Position numbers and translations under genes: made by a program. The notes beneath the pieces were generated by a model. That model was given only the letters and a program-made list of their open reading frames with translations, had not been told where the DNA came from and searched no databases. 64,000 bases of DNA, from NCBI GenBank assembly GCA_008729055.1, contig SDUX01000008.1, positions 4,551,756 to 4,615,755 on the forward strand, written 5' to 3'. Below, one piece after another: positions 42,861-53,699 of the stretch. The number at the start of each line of letters is the position of its first letter. Position 1 is the stretch's first letter. Origin of the DNA: Pyropia haitanensis. Taxonomy: Eukaryota; Rhodophyta; Bangiophyceae; Bangiales; Bangiaceae.

Positions 42861-43044
42861 GCCGGCGGCCCCCCCATCGCCATTGCCGTCGCCGTCGCCG
42901 TGGCGGTCGCCCTCCCCGTCGGCGTCGGACACGCCGTCCGCGTCGTCGGCGTCCGCGTCGCCGTCGCTGTCCGTGTCGCCCGGCCGCCCCGCCGCCGCGC
43001 CGCGCGGCGCGGCCGGCACGCCCCGCCCGCCGTCGGCGGCGGCG

Positions 43045-43078
<34 letters not shown>

Positions 43079-44379
43079 AGACGGCGTTGGACGGCGGGAC
43101 GCCCCCGTCGTCGGCCGTGTCCCCCGCCGACGCTACCGGCGGCGGCGGCGGCCACGCCGGCGCCGTCGACGACCACGACGACGGGCTGTCGCCGCTCCCC
43201 GTGTGGGTGCCGCCGCCGCTGCCACCACCCGCCGCCGGCGGGGAGCTCACCCCCGCCCGCCACCACAGCGGCGGCGGCGGCGGCGGCATCGACGGCGGCG
43301 ACAGCAGCGCCGACGACACCGTATCGCGGCTGCCGCGGGTGGCGGCGGAGTTTTCCGCCGCCGCCGCGGCGGCGGCGGCCGTCCCGCCCGCCGCGGCGGT
43401 CGCCCCGCGCCCGCTCCCGCCGCCCTCGGCGGCAAGCGCGGCGGCGGCGGCGGCCGCCGCCGCCGCGGCGACGGCGGCAGCGGCGGCGGCGGCGACCGCC
43501 GCCGCGCCGCTGCCGGCGCCCCCTCTTCCCCTCCCCCCCGCCCCCGCCACCGCCGCCGACACGCCGTCGCCCTCATCCGATGCCGGCAGCAGCATGACGC
43601 TCGGCTGGGCGGCGGGGCTGGCCGCCCGCTTTGGCGCGGGGGGGGGCAGCACCGCGCCGAGCACCACGACGGCGGGCGGCTCGCCGGCGCCGTCCTCCCC
43701 GGGGGCGGCCGCGGCCACCGCCGCGGCCAGCGTTTGTGGCGGCGGCGGCGGCGGCGGGGGGGGGGGGGTGGGGGTGCCGGCGGCGGCGGCGGCGGCGGCG
43801 GCTGGGGGGGGGGCGCCTCCCCGGCCGCCGCCGCCGCGGCGGCGGCGGCGGCGGCGGCGGCGGCTGCTGGCGGCGGCGCCTACCCGTCGGTGCTGCCGCC
43901 GGCGGCGGCGGCGGCGGGGGCGTCGCCAATGTCGACGGCTGGGGGGGGGTGGGGGGGGTGGGGGGGGGGGGGGCGCCCAAAACGCCTCCGCGTCAGCGCG
44001 TTTGTGGGCGCCGCGCTCGGCGGCGACGACGACGACGACGGCGGCAGCGGCAGCGGCGGCGGGGCGGGGGACGCCACGCCGGGCGGCTCCCCTGGCGTGT
44101 CGCTCGGTGACAGTGGCAGCCCGCCGCCGTCGCCGCCGCCGGTGCCGGGTGGCGGTGCCGCCCTGGGGGGCGCCGACGACCGGGGGGGGGGGGAGCGCGA
44201 CGCGGACGACGCGCCGCTGCCGCCGTGGGCGCCACCGTCGGGGGGAACCGCCGCGACCACCCCGTCGGCCGCGTCGGCGTCGCCGCCGCCGGCGGTGGCC
44301 ACCCCCGCGGGGGGGCCGCCGTCCAAGCGCCGCCGCCGGCAATCGTCGGCCACGTCGGCGGGCGGCGGCTCGGCGGCGC

Positions 44380-44435
<56 letters not shown>

Positions 44436-44514
44436 CACCCCCTGGGGCGCCGCCTCCCCCGACGCGTTTTTTGACGCGGCCGGCACCCCCATGGGCGGCG
44501 GCAGCGGCACCAGC

Positions 44515-44572
<58 letters not shown>

Positions 44573-44907
44573 GCAGCGGCGGCCCCGGCGGTGCCGCCGA
44601 GGCGGTTGCCTACCTCCGCCGCATGGCGGCGGGCGGCAGCGGCGGCTCGGCCGCCGCGCGGGAGGCGCGGCGGCTGTCGGGGGTGGCGTTTCTTCGTGAC
44701 GACGCGCCGGGGAGTGACGGCGGCAGCGTTGGGGGGGGGGGGGGGGGGGGCGGAGGGCTCCCGCCCTTTCTGGCCGACACGCCCCTGCGGGCGGCGGCGG
44801 CGACGGCGGCGGCGGCGGCGGCGCGGCCCGCCGCCGCCTCGTTCCGCGCCATCCTCGACGACGATGATGCCGACGGCGGCGGCGGTGGGTGGGCGGCGGG
44901 GAGCGGC

Positions 44908-44938
<31 letters not shown>

Positions 44939-44996
44939 GCCTCTGCTGGGCCGACGACGCGGACGGGTCTGGGTCGGGCGCGGACGGGGTGACACT

Positions 44997-45030
<34 letters not shown>

Positions 45031-45743
45031 AGCTGGGCGTCGGCCGTCGGCGGCGGCGGCGACATGGAAGACGACAGCCTCCTCGGCGTGCCCGACCGTA
45101 CCGCCCCGCGGTCGGGTGCGCGTCCCGCCGCCGCGGCGGCCACGTGGACGACGGCAGCGGCGGCGGCGGCGGCGGCGGCCGCCGCCGCTGCCGCCGACGG
45201 GCCACCCCCCCCCGGCGACGCGGTCGCCGCCGCCGAAGGCCTCTGCCTCCCGCCGCCCGCCCGCGACGCGGAGAGCGCCGACGCCATCCCGCCGCTGGCG
45301 GCGCTCCTCGCGCGCGACGCCGCCGCCGGCGGGCCCGCCCGCGACGGCCTCACCGTCGACGCGCCCGCGGTGGGCGCCGCCGACGCGGACGTGCTGCCCG
45401 ACTGGAGCCCCGACTCGGCCGCGACGACGAGTGGGAGCGGCGGCGCCGAGCGCGCCGCCGGGGGGGGGTCCCCGGTTCGCGACGGCGGCGGCGGTGGTGG
45501 TGCGGCGGCCGCGGCGGCGGCGGCGGCGGCAGACGCCGCGTCGTGGGGGGACGCCACCCGCGCGGGGGTGGCGGCGCTGCTGGCCGACGCGGACGATGGG
45601 GGGCTGGGGGGGGGGGGGGGGGGGGGGCCGCCCGTGTGGCCCGCCGCCGACGCTGCCGGCGGCGCGTGCCGGGCGGTGGCCACGGGCGTGCGCGCGGCGG
45701 CGGCCGTCGCCGCGCCGGCCGCCGCGCCGGCCGCCGCGGCGGT

Positions 45744-45775
<32 letters not shown>

Positions 45776-46311
45776 TGCCGCCGCCGTCGCCCCACCGCGC
45801 GCCCGTCACGGCGGCGGCGGCGGCGGCGGCGGCGGCCTTTCCCCCCCCCCCGCCGCCGCCCGAGCGCAAGCTCTTTGGCGCCGGCGCCGCCGCGGGCGCC
45901 GACGCGGACGAGGACGACACGACGCTCCACTACTATGACGGCCGCACGCCCGGCGCGCCGCCGCGGCCGCCGGCGGGCGGCGGCGCGCCGCCCCGGGGGG
46001 GGGGGGCCCGCCCGCCGCCGCCGCTGCTGCTGCCGCCGCCGCCGCCGCCGTCGCCGCCGCCGCCGTCGCCGCCGTCGCCGCCGCTGGCGGGCGTGCCGCC
46101 GGGGGGGGTCGCCCGCCCGAGCCCGCCGCGCGATGGGGGCGGTGCCGGTGGGGGGGGGGGGGTGCCGCCGCCGGCTCGCCCGCCGCCGCCGCCGCCGCCG
46201 CCCCGCCGCCGCTGCCCGCCATGCCCGAGTCGCCGCTGCCGGCGTTTTGTTACCCGGGCATGCCCACCGTGGATGGCATTACGGGCGGCGCCGCGGCCGC
46301 CGCCACCTCGT

Positions 46312-46350
<39 letters not shown>

Positions 46351-46378
46351 GCTCGGGCGGGTGGCGGCCGGCCGCGGC

Positions 46379-46423
<45 letters not shown>

Positions 46424-47672
46424 GGCTTCAACCGCGGCGGCCAGCAGCGGCGGCAGCGACAGTGACGGGGCGGCGGGTGGGGCGGCCGCCGCGGCGGCGG
46501 CGGCCTTTTCGGTCGCGGACTTTCTCGCCGCCGCCAACGTGGACTTTCTCGACGACGTGCCCGTCTACTCGCGGCCGCCGTCGCCCGCGGCGGGCCTCCT
46601 CGCGGCGGCCGCCCCAGCCGTGCTCGGCGGCGGCGGCGGCGCCGCTGCCGCCGCCACCACCACCACCACCCCCCCCTCCGCCGCCGACGCGCTCGCCGCC
46701 ACCCTCACCGCCGGCCTCGTCACCACCCCCTGCACCGCCCGCGTCACCGCCGCCGCCGCCGCCGCGACCGCCGCCGCCGCCGCCGCCGCGGCGACCGCCC
46801 GGCGGCACGGGGCGGCGCTGCTCGTGGCGCGGCCGCCCATCTACACGCAGCTCGCCGCGGCGCGGCCGTCGCAGTACGCGGCGGCGCCCGCGGCGCTGCG
46901 GGCGCGCAAGGAGGTCGCCACGCTCGCCGCCGCGACGCGCTGGTACGAGTGGCGGCGGGGGGTGGAGGCGGCCGCCGCCGCCGCGGCGGCGCGCGAGCGC
47001 CGCCGCGTCGCCGCGGCGGTCACCGCCGCCGTCGACGCGCGCCGCGCGCTCGCCGCCGCCGCCGCCGACGCTGCCGCCGCGCTGCCGCCCTGGGCCGCCG
47101 CCGCCGCCGCTGACGCCGCCGCCGCCGCCGCCGCGGCGGCGGGCGCCGCCGCGCCGCCCGCCGCCGACGCGGCCGACGCGGCGGCCGACGCGGGCGGCGC
47201 GGCTGCCGCCGCGGCCGGCGGCCACCCGCTCGACGCGGCGATCGACGCGGCGCTCGACGCGTACGCCCGCCTCACCGCCGCCGCCGCCGCCGCCGCCGCC
47301 CGCACCGCCGCGGCGACCGCCGCGGCGGCCGCCACCACCCGCCGCTCCGCCGCGGATGTGGCGGCCGCCGCCGCCGCCGCGGCGGGCGTCGCGGACCGGT
47401 TTCCCGCCGCCGCCGCCGCCGCCGCCGCCGCGCCCGCCGTTGCCGCCGCCGCCGCGGGCGCGACGGCGGCGCAGTTGGCGGCCGCGGCGGCGGCGCGGCG
47501 GCTCGACAGCCGCCTCGAGGCGGCCCTCCACCGCATGGCGCCCGCCGCCGACGGCGGCGCTGCCGCGGCGGCGGCCACCCGCGGCGGGCGGGTGGCCCCG
47601 GCGGTCCGCGTGGCGGTGGCCGACGGGTGGGCGGTGGCGGCGGTGACGCCCGCCGCCGCGGCCGCCGCCACG

Positions 47673-47708
<36 letters not shown>

Positions 47709-48185
47709 ACCGTCGACCTGACCCCCCGCGCGGACGCGGCGACCTGGGGCGGCGCCCTCCTCGCCGCCGCCACCCGCCTCGCGGCGCGCACCCACCTGGC
47801 TGGCGGCGCCGCCGTCGCCGCCGCGTCGGTGCCGGCCCGCCTCGCCGCCGCCGGCCGCACCCTCACCGCCATCGCCGCGGCGGTGCGGGCGGTGCGGGCG
47901 GGCGTGCCGGGCGCGGCCGGGCCGCGCCGGCGCAACGTGGACATGGGCGGCCTGCCGCTGTGGGCGGCGGCGGTCCACGAGTATGGCGACGACGCCGCGG
48001 CCGCCGCCGGCAGCGGCGGCGGCGGCGGCGGCGGCGTGGACGCTGCCGCCGCGACGGCGGCGGGCGTGCCGCCGCCGCCGCCGGCGGCGCCGCGACGGGA
48101 CCAGCTGGTGCTCGCCACCACCCGCCTCGTCGCGCCCCGCCACGGCCGCCACCGCCGGCGTGGTGGGAGCGGCGGCGGTGGCGGC

Positions 48186-48216
<31 letters not shown>

Positions 48217-48442
48217 CGTTTCGCGTGTCGGTCGCGTGGACCGCCACCGCCGCCGCCGATGGCAGCGTCACGTGGGCGGCGGCCGTGACGGGCGTGGCGC
48301 CGCTGGTGTGGGGGGGGGTGCCCCTGGGGGGGCGGGACGAGCTGCCGTCGGCCGCCGCCGTCGCGGCGGCGGTGGGGGGGGGGGGGGGGGGGGGCTGGGC
48401 TTGGGGGGGGGGGTGCTCGCATTGCAGCAGCTTGTCGACTGA
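41826..48442 (+). CDS. KNL1: KNL1/Spc105-like kinetochore scaffold (interrupted by homopolymer frame breaks)
   Basis: Deduced protein of about 2,090 residues, overwhelmingly Ala and Gly. Landmarks in order: RRASLSGKRVSFGGEQVK with a PP1-docking RVSF at 42193-42204; intron 42223-42573 (GTACGT..GCGCAG, phase 0); LFKTNPDEWRDEWATPEK; basic NLS-like RPKRLRVS (about 43975) and SKRRRRQ (about 44321); FSVADFLAAANVDFLDDVP at 46506, matching the Spc7/KNL1 entry motif; then PPIYTQLAAARPSQYAAAP and ATRWYEWRRGVEA (WYEW at 46941), the Spc7 signature, followed by an Ala-rich helical stretch. The C-terminus (FRVSVAWTATAAADGSVTW, ending LALQQLVD) could be the RWD part. Frames change at poly-G runs 41984-42000, 42141-42157, 43756-43768, 46149-46161 and 48374-48394, and once inside the GGC array 44389-44425. 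I read these as length errors. KNL1 recruits PP1, BUB proteins and the NDC80/MIS12 complex. No clear MELT repeat is seen. The start is uncertain. Confidence 0.62.
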
Positions 48443-49008
48443 GGCTGGGGGGGGGGGAGGGGGGGGAGGGTGGGGTGGGGGGGAGCCAGGCGCCGCCACC
48501 GGCGGTGCGCGCGGGTGCACCCCGTCGGCGTGTACTTTTGTGTTTTTTTTCTGTTGTTGTTCTGGTGTGGTTGGCGGCCGCGCCGTCTGGGGACGGCACT
48601 GCCGCCGCGGGTGCCGCACGGAAAACGGTCGCCGCCCTCTGCTCGACCGCGCCGCCGCCGGCACGTGCAGCGCCCGTGGCGAACCGCACCCCACGCGGCG
48701 GCCGACGCGCGGGGTGCGGGGAGGAGCGGCGGAACCAACACCCCATGCGTCGCCGTGACGCGGCGCGCCGCGGGGCGGCGGCCGCCCCCCCCCCCGCCGC
48801 GGCGACCGGGCCGGTCGTGGCCGCCGCGGGGGGGGGGCGCGTCGGGTGCAGCCGCTGCCGTGGGGGGCGGCAGCACGGGCGACGCGGGGGGGGGGTGGCC
48901 GCCGCGGTGGACGCGGTCCACCCGCGTCGTGACGGGCCGCGGCCGCGCCGCCGTCCAAGCGCCGGCGCGGTGGCGCAGGGACGGGCCGCGGCCGCGCCGC
49001 CGTCCTAG
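48443..49008. other. Intergenic region left of transposon, with 26-bp direct repeat
   Basis: It holds G-runs directly after the KNL1-like stop, a T-rich patch (about 48533-48565) and two copies of a 26-bp sequence beginning GACGGGCCGCGG (48931-48956 and 48980-49005). The transposon is inserted at the end of the second copy. Confidence 0.6.
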
Positions 49009-50169
49009 CTAGTGTCTATTCTACTGACCGCCTCATTTGAGGCGATTCGCCTCATTTGAGGCGGTTTTTGGGTGCCCTTTTTCAAGGTCTTCCGCTCGTC
49101 AGACGAGGATTCTGACGCCAGATACGGACTCAGCGCAGTCTGTTTGTCCTTGGGGGAAGCGGAGTGCGTCCAACGACGATGGGCGGCCATCGGGTGGCGT
49201 CTTCTCTTCCGCGCCACGGAGCGGTTCCCTTGACGCAGCAACCGCGCTCCAGAGCGCCCAGAGAGCAAAGTGCCCGACCTGTGGAGGCTCGACTGATGGC
49301 GCGCGCGCGCTTCTCTTCGTTTGGACTGCCACGCCGCGACCCGAGCCGAACGCGGGTCCCAGCAGCGGCCACATGTCGTCCCCCAAGGCCGGCTCTTCCA
49401 TTCGCTTTGCGCTTGCTCCGCCGGTTCCCCCCGCCCCCGCTGCCACCGTAGAGCTCTCTCCAACCCCCTACAGCCCCCCCGTGGCTGACTCTGTCGGTCC
49501 CTCTGCGTTTTCCCGGCCCGTAACCCCCCTCCCCCAGTGCCACCGTTGCCCCCTCTGCAACCCCCCCCGGCCGTCGCCGACGTTCTCTGGGGCCTGGCAA
49601 GGACCCGCGCCTGGATGTGGGCGCGGAAGTGCACACCAAGGCAGCAGTGGTGGCTACGGCCGCTGCCAAGGCCGCACAGACGGCAGCGGCGGCCTGCAAA
49701 AGCAAATGAGGTCCAGTGCCGGAAATTTCCCCCAGGGACGGGAGACGGGGTGAGTGTTTAGGGACGGGAGGGGGGGGAGATGGAGCCCGTGGGCGGATGC
49801 TAGAGTGTGGCTGGTGGAATAACGGCGCGCAGCGGCGCGCCCCCGCCATCACAGTCTGCTCACGGCCGCGGGGGCCGGCCGGCACCGTCGTTGCCACCGC
49901 CTCCGCGGCCGCCCCCGCCGCCGCCGCCGCCGCCGCCGCGGCCCGCGCTCGCCGCACAAAGGGAAGGGGACGGGGTGGGGAGTGCGCAGAGTGGGAGAGA
50001 AGCGGGGGGAGGTGGCCAGGGTGGAGCGGAAGCTGTCCGCAGAGGATACCGACAGCCTTTTTTTTGTCAGACATGTCAAAATCGGCGATTTCCGGTGATC
50101 CGGGGGGAGCCTCATTTGAGGCTCGAGGCCGCCTCATTTGAGGCTCATGTGCAGTAGAATAGACACTAG
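49009..50169. mobile_element. Non-autonomous DNA transposon with terminal and subterminal inverted repeats
   Basis: About 1,161 bp. The termini are exact inverted repeats of about 18 bp beginning CTAGTGTCTATTCTACTG, flanked on both sides by CTAG (49005-49008 and 50170-50173), a possible target-site duplication; TA or TAG are equally possible because the junction is palindromic. Just inside each end lie two copies of a palindromic motif CCTCATTTGAGG (left at about 49033 and 49051; right at about 50110 and 50132), plausible transposase-binding sites. Internal open frames on both strands show no transposase motif, so it looks non-autonomous. The superfamily is undetermined. Confidence 0.85.
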
Positions 50170-50173
50170 CTAG

Positions 50174-50909
50174 CGCCGGCGCGGCGGCCCGTGCGCGTCA
50201 AGGTTCCGGCACGCACGGACGCGCGGGCAAGGGGAAGCGCGCCAGCTGGCATGGTCCCCCTGTTGGGGAGATTCCACACGTGTCCCTGGCCAAGAGTGGA
50301 CCCGCCGCCCCCCGTCACCCGCGGCGGATCACACGCATGGAATCTGGACAATCGGTACTTTCACGCATTCCACCATCCCCGATCGCCCGCCTCCCCGCCC
50401 CACCCCCCCCTCTTGTCCGCGGCGGCCGCACCGCCGCTCCGCGGTGGCCACCCCGCCCACTCGCGACAGCTGCCCGGCCGCCGCCCGCCGCGGCGGGGCA
50501 GCTGTCGGCGCGCGAGTGCCGCTGCCACTCGGCGGCCGGCGGCGGGCTGGCCAGCCGCCCGGCCGCGCGCGGCTCGTGCAAGCGTGTGCGCGGGCGTGGC
50601 GTGGGGAGGTTGGTTGGGGGGGGGGGTGGGGGGGGGGGGGGGAGGGAGGTCGGGCGGGGTCGTTGCGCCGACGCGGCCGCGGCGCCCCCCTTCTGCTCAC
50701 GGCCTGGCAAGAGGGGGGGGGGGGGTTGGGGGGGACGAGGGAGGGGAGCAGACCCACCCACGTGCCGTGCACGACGCCGTCCTCCCCTGGCAGCATCCCG
50801 CCGGCCGCACGCCCCGCCACTCTTCCCCCCGCGTCCCCCCCCCCCCCCCCCCGGCCGGCCTGTCCCCCCCCCCCCCCCCCACATCTCCTACCCGGTCGCC
50901 GCGGCGAGG
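50174..50909. other. Upstream region of proline iminopeptidase
   Basis: 736 bp between the transposon and the iminopeptidase start. It has G-runs near 50620-50642 and C-runs near 50838-50880 just before the ATG. No gene is supported. Confidence 0.45.
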
Positions 50910-53259
50910 ATGACCCGCCGTGCCACCGGCGCTGCCTCTGCCGCCACCACCTCTGCCGCCGCCGCCGTCGCCGCCGCCGCTGCTGCCGCTGCCGCGTTTG
51001 CCGCGCCGCCCGCCGCCGCCGCCGCCGCCACCGCCGTCGCGGCGGCGGCCGCCCGCACCGCGTCGGGCGCTCGGATCCGTGCTGCGGCGGCCGCCGCGCC
51101 CGCCCCGCCGGCGTCGGCGGTCCGCTGGTGCCGCCGCCGCCTGACGGTGGGCGCGGGGGGGGTGCCGCGGTTTGTGCCGCCACGTGGGGGCGCCGCGGGT
51201 CACCCCTGGCTGCCGCCCCTGCCTGCCGCCGCGCCGCACCGCCGCCGTCGGGGCAGCAGCGACAGCAGCGGCAGCAGGAGCGGCAGCGGCAGCGGCAGCA
51301 GCAGCAGCAGCAGCAGCAGCGGCGGCAGCAGCAGCAGCAGCGTCAGCAGCGCCGGCAGCCGGGTCGGGGTTGGCAGCGTGGGCGCGCGGCACCCCCCCCC
51401 CCCCCCCCCCCCCCCCCCCTACGCGGCGGCGGCGTCGTCGTCGATGGCGGCGACGATGGAAACCAAGGGGAGCCCCCCCCCGCTGCCGGCCCCCCCCCCG
51501 CTGCAGCGCGGCGAGTCGGTCCGCCTGCCCGGCCTGGTCGCCACGGACATCCGCTTCACGGCGCCGCTCGACTACTTTGGCACGCCGGGGCTCCCGCGGT
51601 CGCTCGCGGGGTCGGGGCTGACCATCTTTGCGCGGGAGGTGGTGCTGAGCCACAAGGCCCCGTCGCGCGCGTCGCTGCCGGCGGTCCTGTACCTGCAGGG
51701 CGGGCCGGGCTACGAGGGGCCCCGCCCGGCGGATGCGAGCGGCTTTGTCAAACGGCTGGCGGAGGAGTTTCGGGTGATCTTGCTGGATCAGTACGTTGAA
51801 GGCGGCGCGGGGAGGGCGGGGGGGGGGGGCCGTTTGGGTGTGTGGTGGGAGCGGGGGCGCAGCGACGCGGGTGGGGCTCTCTTGAGTACAGGCGGGGTTG
51901 GCGTGGCGCAGGGATCAAGCTTGTAGCGGTGCTGCACGTATGTGGTCTGGAGTTGTTGACGGTGGCGCTGCTCACTGGCTCGTCTGGGCGGCGACGGTGG
52001 CCACTGACACTCACACGCACGCACGCTGCTCATGGGTGACCTGTTGTTTCTGTCCGCCCCCACGCAACCCGTCCTGTTTTCTATGGTCGCCGCCCGTGTC
52101 CCCATGACAGGCGTGGCACCGGTCTCTCCTCGGCCGTCACGGTCGAGTCGCTGGCGGACATTAGTGACGACCCCGAGGAGCAGGCTGCGTATCTCCGCTG
52201 CCTCCGCGCCGACTCGATCATCCGTGACGCGGAGCTGCTGCGCGCGTCCCTGCTGGGCACCACTACCCAGTGGACCATCCTTGGCCAGTCGTTTGGGGGC
52301 TTTTGCTGCCTCTCGTACCTCTCCTTTTTTCCAAACTCCCTGTCGGCGGTGCTCATCACGGGCGGGCTGTCACCGGCGCACCTGCCGGGCTGCTCTGCCG
52401 ACAGCGTGTACCGGCGGCTGCTGCCGCGGGTGATCCGTCAGATGGACGCCTACTACGAGGCGTTCCCTGCCGACGAGGCGGTGGTGCGGGAGGTGGTGCG
52501 CCACCTGGATAGCCTGCCAGAGAGGTACGCGCCGCTGCCTTCGGGTTCCCACCTGACGGTGGCGGCCTTCCAGTCGGCGGGGCTGTCGTGCCTCGGCTTT
52601 GCGGGTGGCTTTGCGCGGCTGCACTACCTGCTGGAGCGCGCGTTTGAGCCGGCCAAGCGGCCCGCGGGGGGGGGCGTGGCGGCGGCGGCGGCGACCCCAA
52701 CGGGGCTGCGGATCACCTCCCGGCTGTGCGGCTGAGCTCCTACTTTTTGTCCTCCATTGAAGGCCTGCTGCTGCCGTCCGTCAACCCCCTCTACGCCCTC
52801 CTCCACGAGTCCATCTACTGTGATGGCGGCGACGAAGCGCCCGCCTGGTCGGCCGAGCGCATGCGGTCGACGATGCCCGAGTTTAACGCCGCCGCCCGCG
52901 CCCGCGCCGGCCAGCGCGTCTACTTGACCGGCGAGCAGGTCTACCCGTCCTCGTTTGAAGACGTGGCGGGTCTGCGGGCCGCCGCGGGCGCCGCGAACGC
53001 GCTCGCCCAGTGGCGCGACTGGACACCCCTGTACGACCTGCCGACGCTGCGCACCAACACCGTGCCGGTGGCGGCGGCGGTGTACCTCAACGACATGTTT
53101 GTGGACTTTGAGCTGAGCCGCGAGGTCGCCGACGTGGTCGCGGGCGTCAAGATCTGGGTGACGAGTGAGTACGCGCACAGCGGGTTGAGAGAGCACCCGA
53201 CGCGGGTGCTGGACCGGCTGTTTGGGCTGCTCAGGGGGAAGGTCACGCTCGAGTCGTAG
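50910..53259 (+). CDS. Proline iminopeptidase (S33), two exons, one frame break
   Basis: Alpha/beta-hydrolase that removes N-terminal proline. Exon 1 is 50910-51790 and exon 2 is 52111-53259; the intron 51791-52110 starts GTACGT and ends TGACAG. The phase-2 join restores the family signature LLDQRGTGLSS. Other motifs: LYLQGGPGYEGPRP (oxyanion loop), LGQSFGGFC (nucleophile Ser), VNPLYALLHESIYC, VYLNDMFVDFE (acid region) and TSEYAHSGLREHP (catalytic His). A G-run at 52666-52674 shifts the frame by one; the sequence beyond it (GDPNGAADHLPAVRLSSYFL) is conserved-looking, so a homopolymer error is likely. The N-terminal about 175 residues are Ala/Ser/Pro low complexity, either a transit peptide or untranslated; an alternative start is the Met near 51443. 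Confidence 0.88.
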
Positions 53260-53699
53260 AGCCCACCCGGTGCGGGTGTTGGACCTGCCGCGGAGCCTGA
53301 GCTGCGCAAGCGCCAGTCCACCCTCGACTTGCTCTGGGGGTCGGGTGGCAGCTGAGATGGGTAGGGGAGTGGGTGCTGGGCAGGGCGTAGGGGGCGTACA
53401 CATCTGCGTTTCCGGATGTTTTTGAGTTGGCGCGCCGCTCGGTTAGAGTGTGCCTCCTTTTGATCGTGCTTTTTTGGTATCCTTGCCCACGATGTGACCG
53501 CTCCGATTTCGTGGCGTGTGCCACTGTGTACCATCAGTTTTTTGAGCGCCGTACGATGCGCGTGCCAGTAAACGCTGACCCAACGCGACACGAGTCCACT
53601 GCGGCCCAGACTCTCCCCGCCAGTCTGTCCCCAGATCCCAGATGCACCGAGCGTTGGTCGCCGGGCGGTAGTCACCCGCAGGCCCACCGAGAGCGGCCT
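53260..53699. other. Convergent spacer
   Basis: 440 bp between the iminopeptidase and MTR4 3' ends, with a T-rich patch at about 53409-53475. Nothing else is recognised. Confidence 0.5.

Noticed and set aside
49130..50137. 335-residue minus-strand open frame inside the transposon
   Set aside because: No DDE-type motif, zinc finger or similarity to any transposase. It lies within a GC-rich element where open frames are expected by chance.
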